NCBI GenBank assembly: GCA_029101185.1 | Contig: JAQXQN010000050.1 | Location: 1 to 51,319 of the forward strand | Source: Eggerthellales bacterium | Lineage (GTDB): Bacteria; Actinomycetota; Coriobacteriia; Coriobacteriales; Eggerthellaceae | Length of the DNA stretch: 51,319 nt | Direction: 5' to 3' | In this document: in pieces, positions 33,531 through 41,487 of the stretch | How the letters are laid out: each line of letters opens with the position of its first letter | Numbering within the stretch: position 1 is the first letter of the stretch | The notes under the pieces: model-generated | Databases searched by the model: none | What the model was told of the DNA's origin: nothing | What the model saw: the letters and a program-made list of their open reading frames with translations, nothing else | Made by a program: the position numbers and the translations under genes

Positions 33531-34688
33531 ATGCCGCTCAACAAATTGAAGGATCGACCCGCTACCCTCTGCCCCATGACCCTATTTGCCTCACATATCA
33601 CGGCGCTAAAGTTCTGGATGTCCTCACTCAGAGAGTCCGGCAAGTCAGTTACGCGCCTTTCCCCAGGCGATTGCCCGGCAGCAACGGCCAAAAACGTGCG
33701 AGATTTCGCGCTCATGGGATTAGCGGAACGAGAAAATTTGCACGCGGTAGTATCGCGACCCAACGACAGGCGACCTGACCTCGGATTATTCCGCATGTGG
33801 AACCCAAAAACCCCGCGCCCAAGCTTCCTGCAAATCGGAGATGACCTGCATGTCTCAACTCCCGAAGCCTGTTTTCTCCAACTTGCCGGGATCCTCGATG
33901 CAATTGACTTGATCATCGCAGGGATGGAGCTGTGTGGACAGTACGTAATAGACACAAAAACGGGGGCACTTCGTCGAAGCAACCCCATCACCACCCCAGA
34001 AAAGATCCTCGATTACCTAAACTCCTGCTCACACGTACGGGGACTACCCCTGGCGAAACGTGCCCTCAAGCACGTTGTCGCCGGGGCCCAATCACCAAAG
34101 GAAATTGAGCTGTGCATGCGGCTGTGCCTGCCAAGACGCATGGGTGGTCTCGGCGTGCCAAAACCCGAGTTCAACCCTGAAATCCGCATAAGCCCTCGGA
34201 ATCTGCCGAGTCAGGATGCACTCACGCTGCGACCCGATCTGTTCTGGAGCCCCATCAAATACGGGGTTGAATACGATTCAAAGCTTGAACACTTTAACGA
34301 AAAGGCCGCCGAGAACGACTCCCAGAGACGCGCGCTATTCTCCATGGCCGGATACAGCATTGATAGCGTTCTTCCCAACCAATTGTACCGAATTGAGAAA
34401 CTCCAGGTCATAGCTATCATTGTCAAGAAAATGTACAGAAAGCTGCGGCCCAATAGGCCATTTGCCGCGCCCGCAGATCAAATACAGCTCCGAAAACAAA
34501 TCAGTTCCTCACAAGCCTTCTCCTGCCTGACCGCCCTGCGGATTCGCAACCAGGCCGGCAGCCAGGCCAAAAACCATGCTGGCAGTCGGACCGACAACCA
34601 ACCCAGAAACCCGGCCAACAATCAGCGTCGCACTCCCACAGAACAGGTCCATAACGAGCCACAAGGGCAAAGGGCAAAATGCTCCTAG
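33531..34688 (+). CDS. DUF559/Vsr-like fold protein, orphan accessory gene
   Basis: 385 residues. The central part (STPEACFLQLAGIL, MELCGQYVID, ARRAL-like AKRALKHVV, LCLPRRMGGLGVPKPEFN) and the C-terminal YGVEYDSKLEHF to GYSIDSVLPNQLY segment resemble a protein family common in Coriobacteriia in which a DUF559/Vsr-type endonuclease-like domain follows an AbiEi-like region. I base this on pattern memory. The last 60 residues are a Gln/Asn/Arg-rich repeat tail. There is no good ribosome site; ATG 33576 (MTLFASHITA) is an alternative start. It stands alone in lower-GC DNA and no toxin partner is visible. Confidence 0.65.
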   Translation: MPLNKLKDRPATLCPMTLFASHITALKFWMSSLRESGKSVTRLSPGDCPAATAKNVRDFALMGLAERENLHAVVSRPNDRRPDLGLFRMWNPKTPRPSFLQIGDDLHVSTPEACFLQLAGILDAIDLIIAGMELCGQYVIDTKTGALRRSNPITTPEKILDYLNSCSHVRGLPLAKRALKHVVAGAQSPKEIELCMRLCLPRRMGGLGVPKPEFNPEIRISPRNLPSQDALTLRPDLFWSPIKYGVEYDSKLEHFNEKAAENDSQRRALFSMAGYSIDSVLPNQLYRIEKLQVIAIIVKKMYRKLRPNRPFAAPADQIQLRKQISSSQAFSCLTALRIRNQAGSQAKNHAGSRTDNQPRNPANNQRRTPTEQVHNEPQGQRAKCS

Positions 34689-34748
34689 TTGGACAAAATG
34701 TTCTCCATCCCCTTCATTTTTTGAGTCAATGCTTCACACTAGTCCTTG

Positions 34749-34770
34749 CCGTTGACCAACTGGTCAACGG
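34749..34770. promoter_or_regulatory. Palindromic operator of the TetR-ABC operon
   Basis: Arms CCGTTGACCA and TGGTCAACGG are exact complements around a two-base centre (22 bp in all). It lies about 108 bases upstream of the TetR gene, and TTGACC in the left arm could serve as a -35 box. Size and symmetry fit a TetR-family operator, so autorepression is likely. Confidence 0.75.
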
Positions 34771-34878
34771 TGACGTACGTACATGGCGAAACGTGCAAGG
34801 CGCAAGCCACACGCTGCTTGGGCATACACTACATGCACCACGGCTTACGAATCGCACGCCCCACGGATAGGACAAAAC

Positions 34879-35748
34879 ATGAGCAGCCCCCCAATGCCCC
34901 GCTTAACCGAGGACCTGCAGCCCACAAAAGACATGGACGAAGGGCGCTTCGACATGGTGGCAAACGCCGCCCTTGAAGCCTTCGGCAGGGATGGATACAA
35001 AGGCGCATCAACGGAGCAGATTGCCCGAAAGGCGGGAATGAGTAAGGGGCTGTTGTTCTTTTACTTCCGCAACAAACGAGAGCTGTACCTCAAAACCATG
35101 GAATGGATGTACGGCAAAGCGGTTGAGATAGCTGTTGACCAGGAGTTTTGGGAGATTACGGACCTCTTTGACCTGCTGATATACGCAGCGGAGAAGAAAT
35201 CCGCGCTCATGCGTCAGTATCCCTGGGCGATGGAGTTTTGCATTCGGGCGTTTTACCCGGACCATCGCGACATCGCGGGCACCATGAATTCGTGGAACGC
35301 GGCCATGATTGATCAGATGCCCAAGCACTATTTCAAGAACGTGGATTGGAGCAAGTTCCGCGACGGGATCGAGCCGTCCTACGCGCTGAATCTGCTCATC
35401 TGGCTCGCTGACGGATGGATGCATTCTCGCAGGTCAACTGGGTCTCCGGTGGATATAGACCAAATGATGGAGGAGTTTTACCGCTGGTGCGATATGGTTC
35501 GATCATGGACATACAAGCCTGAGTACCTTGTCGAAGCGTCCTGGCCCCCAACCCGCGCGAGCTCGTCGGACGCAGCGGGCTCGCACGCCACGTCGGGCTC
35601 GTCGGACACGTCGGGCTCGCACGCCACGTCGGGCCCATCGGACACGGCGGGCTCGTCCGACACGGCGACGCGGCCAACCGAGATCCCGCCCGTCCCAACG
35701 ACAAAGCCAACCGAGGCCTCGCCCGCTCAAACAAAGGAGGAAGCATGA
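34879..35748 (+). CDS. TetR-family repressor with repetitive C-terminal tail
   Basis: 289 residues. The N-terminal DNA-binding domain reads VANAALEAFGRDGYKGASTEQIARKAGMSKGLLFFYFRNK (about residues 20-65). A ligand-binding helical domain follows up to about residue 215. The rest is a Ser/Thr/Gly/Ala-rich tail with repeated SHATSG and SDTAGS blocks, unusual for TetR proteins; an ACGCTTCG copy (VEAS) marks where it starts. The ATG at 34879 follows AGGA. It overlaps the ABC ATPase gene by four bases, so it is the regulator of that exporter. Confidence 0.88.
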   Translation: MSSPPMPRLTEDLQPTKDMDEGRFDMVANAALEAFGRDGYKGASTEQIARKAGMSKGLLFFYFRNKRELYLKTMEWMYGKAVEIAVDQEFWEITDLFDLLIYAAEKKSALMRQYPWAMEFCIRAFYPDHRDIAGTMNSWNAAMIDQMPKHYFKNVDWSKFRDGIEPSYALNLLIWLADGWMHSRRSTGSPVDIDQMMEEFYRWCDMVRSWTYKPEYLVEASWPPTRASSSDAAGSHATSGSSDTSGSHATSGPSDTAGSSDTATRPTEIPPVPTTKPTEASPAQTKEEA

Positions 35749-36680
35749 CCGACGCATCACCCACAATTATCCAGGTGCAGCACCTCACCAAGGACTACCG
35801 CAAGGGCAGAGGCATCTTTGATGTTTCGTTCCAGGTGAAAAAAGGCCAGGTCTTTGGTTTTCTCGGCAGCAACGGCGCTGGCAAAACTGTCACCATGCGC
35901 CATTTAATGGGATTTATCCGCCCCCAATCCGGCAGCGCGGAAATCTTCGGCCTGGACTGTTTCGACAAGCGAGCCCAGATCCAAGGCCGACTTGGATATC
36001 TTCCTGGAGAGATCTCCGTGGACGAGTCCCTCACCGGAAGACAGTTTCTGCAGTTCACGGCCAAGATGCGGGGAATGAAAGACCTCCGACGCATGGAAGA
36101 GCTCATCGAGCGGTTTGAACTTGACCCCAAAGCGCGCATCGGACGCATGTCAAAGGGAACCAAGCAAAAGGTGGGGCTGGTGGCGGCATTCATGTCCCAA
36201 CCGGAGGTGCTGCTGCTCGACGAGCCCACCAGCGGCCTCGACCCCCTGATGCAAAACCGCTTCATTGATCTGGTGCTTGAGGAGCGGGACCGGGGCGCGA
36301 CGGTGTTTCTCTCCTCCCACATCTTCGAGGAGGTAGAGCGCACCTGCGATCAGGTTGCCTTCATCCGCGCAGGAAAGATTGCCTCCATAGAGGACGTGTC
36401 CCAGGTCAGATCATCCCGAAGCCAGGCCTTCGTGGTGGATTTCGCCTCCGAGGAGCAGTTGCGCCGATACCTGGACAGCCACCCCAATTCTGGATCGGCC
36501 CGTACCGAGATTTCACAGACTGGATGTCGAAGCGTCCTGTGCCGCATCCCCGGAAGCGTTGATGCCTTTATAAAAGACCTGGGCGGATATGAAATTGAAG
36601 GGCTTGCGTCCCGGGAGCAGTCCCTTGAAGAGGCGTTCATGGGGTTCTATGAGCCCGCACAGAAGGAGGATTTGGCATGA
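35745..36680 (+). CDS. ABC exporter ATP-binding protein
   Basis: 311-residue ATPase of the drug/bacteriocin-export (ABC-2) type. Walker A GSNGAGKT is at 41-48, the signature is MSKGTKQKVG in place of LSGGQ, and Walker B is LLLDEPTSGLD, followed by the D-loop and switch (FLSSHIFEEVE). Residues 230-311 form the extra C-terminal domain seen in such exporters. It starts inside the TetR stop (ATGA) and overlaps the permease gene by four bases. Confidence 0.92.
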   Translation: MTDASPTIIQVQHLTKDYRKGRGIFDVSFQVKKGQVFGFLGSNGAGKTVTMRHLMGFIRPQSGSAEIFGLDCFDKRAQIQGRLGYLPGEISVDESLTGRQFLQFTAKMRGMKDLRRMEELIERFELDPKARIGRMSKGTKQKVGLVAAFMSQPEVLLLDEPTSGLDPLMQNRFIDLVLEERDRGATVFLSSHIFEEVERTCDQVAFIRAGKIASIEDVSQVRSSRSQAFVVDFASEEQLRRYLDSHPNSGSARTEISQTGCRSVLCRIPGSVDAFIKDLGGYEIEGLASREQSLEEAFMGFYEPAQKEDLA

Positions 36681-37483
36681 GCCTTGCGCTGTTCACGAAG
36701 GAGTTGCGATCCTACGCAATCCCCACCCTGGTAGTCACTGCAATTTTGGCAATGTACATCGCCTGCATCGCCTACATGTACGACCCCGAGATTGCCCAAA
36801 GCCTCGACGACCTCATGGACATCATGCCGGAGCTCTACGCCGCCTTTGGCATGGCAAATCCTACCGATAGCATGCTCGACTTCCTGCTGAACTATCTCTT
36901 CGGGTTCCTATTTACCCTCATGCCCCTGATCATCGTCATGATTGCCATCAACCGCAGCATCATCCGCCCCATAGACAGAGGCTCCATGGCCTACCTGCTT
37001 GCAACCCCCGCAAGCCGCCTGCGAATTTCCACCACCCTTGCCCTTGCCCTGATTGCCGTCATGGCCCTGGTCATGGTTGCGGTCGTGGCCATACAAATCG
37101 GGTGCTGCGAGGCAATGTTTCCCGGAGAGCTAGACATCCCCGGACTGCTTGCCGCCAGCGCTGGGCTCTTCGCCCTGTGGCTGTTCATGTGCGGGCTGTG
37201 CTTTGCCTGCGCCACCATCATCCCCGACACCCGAATCGGGTTTTGGGCGGGCGGCGGCCTGTGCGTGGTCATGTTCCTCATGCAGATGGTTTCCCAGATG
37301 GGAGATGGGCTTTCCAGCCTGAAGAGATACAACCCCATCCAGCTGTTTGACTGCTACGCCCTTGCAGGCGGCGGCACTGCGGCTTCGGATGCGGCAGTGC
37401 AAGCGTGCATCCTTGGGGCCATGGGTATTGTCCTGTTTTGCCTTGGCATCGCGGTCTTCTGTCGAAGGGACCTGAGCCTCTAG
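36677..37483 (+). CDS. ABC-2 type exporter permease
   Basis: 268-residue permease with six predicted helices. It begins MSLALFTKELRSYAIPTLVV, a typical N-terminus for ABC-2 permeases, with a central cluster of hydrophobic segments and short loops. A single permease gene implies a homodimer with two copies of the ATPase. The substrate is unknown; with a TetR repressor in the operon, export of a toxic compound or lipid is likely. Confidence 0.88.
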   Translation: MSLALFTKELRSYAIPTLVVTAILAMYIACIAYMYDPEIAQSLDDLMDIMPELYAAFGMANPTDSMLDFLLNYLFGFLFTLMPLIIVMIAINRSIIRPIDRGSMAYLLATPASRLRISTTLALALIAVMALVMVAVVAIQIGCCEAMFPGELDIPGLLAASAGLFALWLFMCGLCFACATIIPDTRIGFWAGGGLCVVMFLMQMVSQMGDGLSSLKRYNPIQLFDCYALAGGGTAASDAAVQACILGAMGIVLFCLGIAVFCRRDLSL

Positions 37484-37526
37484 ACCGCTATACCCGCAAC
37501 TTTGACGGAGCCCGCCGCTGCAGCCG

Positions 37527-37618
37527 CCCCGGGTGCCGCAGCCAACTGGTGGTGCCGCACCGCCCCGGGTGCCGCAGCCAACTGGTGGTGCCGCACCGCC
37601 CCGGGTGCCGCAGCCAAC
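37527..37618. repeat. 36-bp tandem repeat x2.6
   Basis: Two full 36-bp units starting CCCCGGGTGCCGCAGCC and a partial third, between the ABC permease and iscS. The unit is a multiple of three but no gene with a ribosome site covers it. Confidence 0.9.
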
Positions 37619-37658
37619 CCGGTTCGCTTCGCCTCACACCCACAAATCCAAAACAATT

Positions 37659-37699
37659 CCTATCAACCTACTTGTTTAGTGGGTTGATAGGATTATAAT
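37659..37699 (+). promoter_or_regulatory. isc promoter with inverted-repeat operator
   Basis: TTGTTT (37672-37677), 16-bp spacer, TATAAT (37694-37699). A perfect 10-bp inverted repeat CCTATCAACC (37659-37668) / GGTTGATAGG (37682-37691) encloses the -35 box. It lies about 36 bases before the iscS start and is a candidate site for an Fe-S or redox regulator not seen in this window. Confidence 0.7.
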
Positions 37700-37734
37700 T
37701 GGCGTCAAGATTGAACATTCGAGAAAGGCGCATC

Positions 37735-38925
37735 ATGATTTATGCAGACAACGCTGCCACCACAAAAATGAGCCAGGTGGCACTTGACGCCATGATTCCA
37801 ATCCTGGAATCCAACTGGGGAAACGCTTCGAGCCTGTACTCCTTCGGCCAACAGGCAAAAGACGCCCTCGAAGACGCCCGCCAGCGTATCGCCGTATGCC
37901 TTGGCGCCCAGCCCCGTGAGATTATCTTCACCTCCGGCGGCTCCGAGGCGGACAATCAGGCAATCGTCTCCGCCGCCCGAGCAGGCGCGCGCAAGGGCAA
38001 GAAACACATCATCTCCTCGGCCTTTGAGCATCACGCCGTGCTCCATGCCCTCAAGGCCCTCGAGCAGCAGGGCTTCGAGGTCCAGCTCCTTGACGTGGGC
38101 GAGGCAGGCACCGTCACTCCTGACCAGGTAGAAGCCGCGATTCGACCCGACACCTGCCTGGTCACCCTCATGTTTGCCAACAACGAAATTGGCACCATCC
38201 TGCCCATTGCCCAAATTGGCGAAGTGTGCAAGGCCCACAAGGTTCCCTTCCACACCGACGCGGTCCAGGCGGTCGGCCACATCCCCGTTGACGTGGTGGC
38301 CCAAAACATCGACATGCTCAGTCTCTCGGCCCACAAGTTCCATGGACCCAAGGGTATCGGCGTTCTCTACGTGCGCAAAGGCATGCCGCTAACCAGCCTC
38401 ATCGAAGGCGGCGCCCAGGAGCGGGGCAAGCGGGCCGGCACCGAGAACATCGCCGAGATTGTCTCCATGGCCGCGGCGCTTGAGGACGCCTGCGCTAATA
38501 TGGAGCGCAACGCCAACCATCTCATCCCCCTGAGAAACCGCCTGATAGAAGGCTTGTCTTCCATCCCCTACTCCGCCCTTAACGGCGACGCCGAGCATCG
38601 GCTGCCCGGCAACGTTAATTTCTGCTTCGAAGGCATCGAAGGTGAAAGCCTGCTGCTGCTCCTTGACGACAAAGGCATCTGCGCCAGTTCCGGCTCCGCC
38701 TGCACCTCCGGGTCCCTTGACCCCAGCCACGTGCTGCTGGCCATCGGCCGTCCCCACGAGGTGGCCCATGGATCCCTGCGGCTTTCCCTCTCCGAGTACA
38801 ACACCGCTGAGGAGGTCGAGCAGATAATCGCCGCCGTCACCGAAGTGGTGGAATATCTGCGCGGCATGTCCCCCCTTTGGAAGGCGAAGTGTGCCGGCAA
38901 GGTTCCCTTCGTCCTGCCTGAATAA
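37735..38925 (+). CDS. iscS: Cysteine desulfurase IscS/NifS
   Basis: PLP enzyme of 396 residues that takes sulfur from cysteine for Fe-S cluster assembly on IscU. It starts MIYADNAATTKMS; the PLP lysine is Lys 201 in LSAHKFHGPKG, and the active-site Cys 323 lies in SGSACTSGSLDPSHVL, the flexible-loop type of group I enzymes. GAAAGG lies seven bases before the ATG. It is first in the iscS-iscU unit. Confidence 0.96.
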   Translation: MIYADNAATTKMSQVALDAMIPILESNWGNASSLYSFGQQAKDALEDARQRIAVCLGAQPREIIFTSGGSEADNQAIVSAARAGARKGKKHIISSAFEHHAVLHALKALEQQGFEVQLLDVGEAGTVTPDQVEAAIRPDTCLVTLMFANNEIGTILPIAQIGEVCKAHKVPFHTDAVQAVGHIPVDVVAQNIDMLSLSAHKFHGPKGIGVLYVRKGMPLTSLIEGGAQERGKRAGTENIAEIVSMAAALEDACANMERNANHLIPLRNRLIEGLSSIPYSALNGDAEHRLPGNVNFCFEGIEGESLLLLLDDKGICASSGSACTSGSLDPSHVLLAIGRPHEVAHGSLRLSLSEYNTAEEVEQIIAAVTEVVEYLRGMSPLWKAKCAGKVPFVLPE

Positions 38926-38945
38926 CCCCGTCGCCGCTCACCGTC

Positions 38946-39010
38946 CCACCTGGGACCCGTGTCCCGACGCCCCAAGTGGGACCCGTGTCCCGACGCCCCA
39001 CCTGGGACCC
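38946..39010. repeat. 26-bp tandem repeat x2.5 between iscS and iscU
   Basis: Units start CCACCTGGGACCCGTGTCC at 38946, 38972 and 38998 (partial). The array fills most of the gap inside the operon. Confidence 0.88.
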
Positions 39011-39066
39011 ATTGCGCCGGCCCCGTAGGCCGGCACCACCCAACTCCGTCAAGAAAGGAGCCCCCT

Positions 39067-39582
39067 ATGGCGCTCTACAGCGAAAAAGTCATGGATCACT
39101 TCCGCAACCCCCGCAACGTCGGCGAGATGCCCGATGCCAACGGCGTAGGCGAAGTGGGCAACGCCGTCTGCGGCGACATCATGAAAATCTATCTGAAAAT
39201 CGAAGACGACCTGGTCAAGGACGTAAAATTCGAAACCTTCGGCTGCGGTTCGGCCATCGCGTCAAGCTCCATGGCTACCGAGCTGATCAAGGGCAAGCCC
39301 CTCAGCGACGCCCTCAGCCTCACCAACAAGGCCGTGACGGAGGCCCTCGACGGCCTACCGCCCCACAAATTGCACTGCTCCGTCCTGGCCGAAGAGGCCA
39401 TTCGCGCGGCGGTCAAGGACTACTACGACCGCACCGGCACCGACTACGACCCGAGCCTCTTCCCCGAGGAAGGCTCCTGTGCCCACAGCCATGACCATGG
39501 CGAATCGGACGACGCCGCATTTGAACTTGACCTGCCCGAAGACGTCAAGGAGCAACTGGCCCAAATAAAGGCCGCCCAGTAA
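39067..39582 (+). CDS. iscU: Fe-S cluster scaffold IscU/NifU-like
   Basis: 171-residue scaffold on which clusters are built. It starts MALYSEKVMDHFRNPRNVGE, has the three ligand cysteines (Cys 35 in NAVCGD, Cys 60 in FGCGSA, Cys 104 in LHCSVL) and Asp 37, and IASSSMATELIKGK. The C-terminal 30 residues after YYDR contain an acidic, His-containing tail (CAHSHDHGESDD), longer than in E. coli IscU. AAAGGAG lies seven bases before the ATG. No iscR, hscA or fdx is present nearby. Confidence 0.95.
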   Translation: MALYSEKVMDHFRNPRNVGEMPDANGVGEVGNAVCGDIMKIYLKIEDDLVKDVKFETFGCGSAIASSSMATELIKGKPLSDALSLTNKAVTEALDGLPPHKLHCSVLAEEAIRAAVKDYYDRTGTDYDPSLFPEEGSCAHSHDHGESDDAAFELDLPEDVKEQLAQIKAAQ

Positions 39583-39588
39583 TCGCTT

Positions 39589-39646
39589 GCCCGTGGGGTG
39601 CTGGCCCGCAAAGGCGGCCTGCAAACCGCCACACCCCACGGGCTTT
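39589..39646 (+). terminator. Terminator of the isc operon
   Basis: 12-bp stem GCCCGTGGGGTG / CACCCCACGGGC with a nested GGCGG/CCGCC hairpin in its loop, followed by TTTCG. It begins just after the iscU stop. Confidence 0.6.
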
Positions 39647-39706
39647 CGTATCACGCGGGCTTTCATACCCCTCGGGCTTTCATACCCCTCGGGCTTTCAT
39701 ACCCCT
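39639..39706. repeat. 17-bp tandem repeat x4 seeded from the isc terminator tail
   Basis: Three exact units of CGGGCTTTCATACCCCT at 39656, 39673 and 39690, preceded by a diverged unit (39639-39655) that includes the 3' arm and tail of the terminator. Confidence 0.9.
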
Positions 39707-39741
39707 CGGACTACCGGTCGCGAGCACCATCAACCCAAAGG

Positions 39742-40638
39742 TCACGATTCGCTCGCGCAGGCCGCGGATGCATCCCTCACAAACTCAACGAACCCTTCCC
39801 CCATGTGTAGTTCCAAAAGGATGCTTGCATATCCTCCTGACAGCCACCCGTCAATGACCTGGGAAAACAATCCTAGCGACATTCCCGGAATCACACGTGC
39901 CACCTGCTGTGACCATTGCCGGATAGCACGCTTCGCCAACTCGAATCTGGGCTCCGTTTCAGGAAGGCCCCAGATTCTTGCTAGTTCAGCGAGCGCGTCC
40001 GCTTCGCCACATTCCCCACATGCTGCACTTATCGAAGCGCCCGTGCCTTCGGGTATCTTCGGCTGAGCCCGCTGGCTCTGGGACTGGGCTCGCTGGACCT
40101 GGGGCTGGAATCGCTGGCTGGATATGTCAAAGTCCGCTGTGACCTGGGCAAGGCTTTCTGAGAACTCAGCGGCAATCAATCCTCGGAGCTCATCGATGAC
40201 AGGCGCAGACCCTGGAAGACTTGCCACTTCGATGCCGCTTCGTCCGCCCCATACCAGGCAAATTGCCTGAGCGAGGCGAATGCGGTGGTCTATTTCCCGC
40301 CGCGCAGAAACGAGACGGTCGATATGATCAGCGGTGAGAGATAGCAGCCTTCGGTCTAAACCCTGCATCATGTCTTGGATTTCGGATTGGGAATACCCCG
40401 AATCCTTTGCCATCTGGATAGTGAGAACCTCGGCCAGGGAGTCTTCGCTAAACGAACGGTACCCGTTCTCCTCCTCAACGTAGGAAGACAAGATTCCCGC
40501 ACCTCCTCCCCGGTTTGCTTGGACGGATTTCCCACTGGTTTTCGGGCTTTTGGGGCTTCCTTTACATGGCTGGCTCCAGTACTGCAGCGTCCGCTTGGGC
40601 ACACCCGTCAGCCTGGAGAACTGGCTAGTGGTCCACAC
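39742..40638 (-). CDS. MerR-like transcriptional regulator with wing insertion
   Basis: 298 residues. The N-terminus MWTTSQFSRLTGVPKRTLQYW is a MerR helix-turn-helix, and ENGYRSFSEDSLAEVLTIQMAKDSGYS is the second winged-helix part. Between them an extra 27 or so Lys/Ser/Gly-rich residues interrupt the usual turn. A long coiled helix (about 95-125) and a helical C-terminal domain follow, with a Gln/Arg-rich linker (QPQVQRAQSQSQRAQ) in between; a TipAS-like drug-binding domain is possible but not clear. The GTG start is embedded in the end of a 37-codon upstream frame. Confidence 0.75.
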   Translation of the reverse strand: MWTTSQFSRLTGVPKRTLQYWSQPCKGSPKSPKTSGKSVQANRGGGAGILSSYVEEENGYRSFSEDSLAEVLTIQMAKDSGYSQSEIQDMMQGLDRRLLSLTADHIDRLVSARREIDHRIRLAQAICLVWGGRSGIEVASLPGSAPVIDELRGLIAAEFSESLAQVTADFDISSQRFQPQVQRAQSQSQRAQPKIPEGTGASISAACGECGEADALAELARIWGLPETEPRFELAKRAIRQWSQQVARVIPGMSLGLFSQVIDGWLSGGYASILLELHMGEGFVEFVRDASAACASES

Positions 40639-40738
40639 GGCACATCACCCTTCCTTCGAACCAAACCATAAGCCGCGCAACCGTTGCGCGGTCAAGACGG
40701 AATCCGCTGGTTGGCAATTTGGTCACAATCCCTTTCAT
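40625..40738 (-). CDS. Possible 37-codon leader ORF upstream of the MerR-like gene
   Basis: Begins MKGIVTKLPTSGF and ends RVMCRVDH. AAAGGAG lies five bases before the ATG, a better ribosome site than that of the regulator itself, and its stop overlaps the first codons of the regulator in another frame. It may couple or regulate translation of the MerR-like protein. GATCGAAA occurs twice just upstream and TTGACA lies about 50 bases above the ATG. Confidence 0.5.
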   Translation of the reverse strand: MKGIVTKLPTSGFRLDRATVARLMVWFEGRVMCRVDH

Positions 40739-40928
40739 GTGCTTCTCCTTTCGATCACTTTTCGATCAGGGAAGCGGGAGACCTGTCAACCTGATTAATC
40801 CGTTGAACCGTAGCAGCTGATTGGTTGGGCAATCGCAGGCTGATTGATTGACGCTCCCGCCATGAAAGGACTTGTTTTTTTCGCGTGACCGTTGCGCAGA
40901 TGCCAAAAACTGAGAAAGGGCGCCGGGG

Positions 40929-41030
40929 GCCTCCTGGATTGCACGTTTTTGCCCACGGCAGCGCCAAGGGCCTCCTGGATTGCACGTTTATACGGCGCAC
41001 ACCGCCAAAAGCAACGTGAATTGCATGTCA
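40929..41030. repeat. Periodic TTGCACGT array D (41-bp spacing)
   Basis: TTGCACG at 40939 and 40980 and TTGCATG at 41021, exactly 41 bp apart. The first two units share GGCCTCCTGGATTGCACGTT; the third has its own flank (CGTGAATTGCATGTC). Confidence 0.8.
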
Positions 41031-41190
41031 ATAACGGCTCCGACAGCCCAGGACGCTTCGCCTAAGACCAATCTTTAACGGACCCTTGAGATTGTCTCTC
41101 TATGCTCTTCGAATAAAGCCTGGTCAGAGGGCCGTATCTTAGCCAACCGAAGAATCAAAATCCTAAAGCCTTCCAAGATCCGATAATCCC

Positions 41191-41330
41191 AACGTGCAAT
41201 TCAGCCACTTGCTGGTATTCAGAAGGCAAACAACGTGCAATTCAGCCACTCGCTGGCACTCAAAGGTGGCGAAACGTGCAAACCGGCATCTTTTCGCCCA
41301 AAGCCAGCTGCCGGACTCGCAAACAACTCC
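41191..41330. repeat. Periodic ACGTGCAA array E (41-bp spacing)
   Basis: ACGTGCAA at 41192, 41233 and 41274 and a decayed ACTCGCAAAC at 41315, all 41 bp apart. The first two units also share CAATTCAGCCACT and GCTGG; the third differs outside the core. Orientation is opposite to array D. Confidence 0.82.
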
Positions 41331-41487
41331 CGAACTGCCACTCAAGAGTCCGCTCGTGCTGGCGCTTACGCACCTGCGCGATCATATGAGGTCAAGACGC
41401 AAAAGGGGCCCGCGCAACGCGAGCCCCCAGCATTCCCTGCTTTCTATCCCCAGGCTTCTATCCCTGGGCTTCTATGCACATAGCACC

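Noticed and set aside
37502-37687. 61-codon frame over the 36-bp repeat
   Set aside because: It only translates the tandem repeat, has no ribosome site and continues into the isc promoter.
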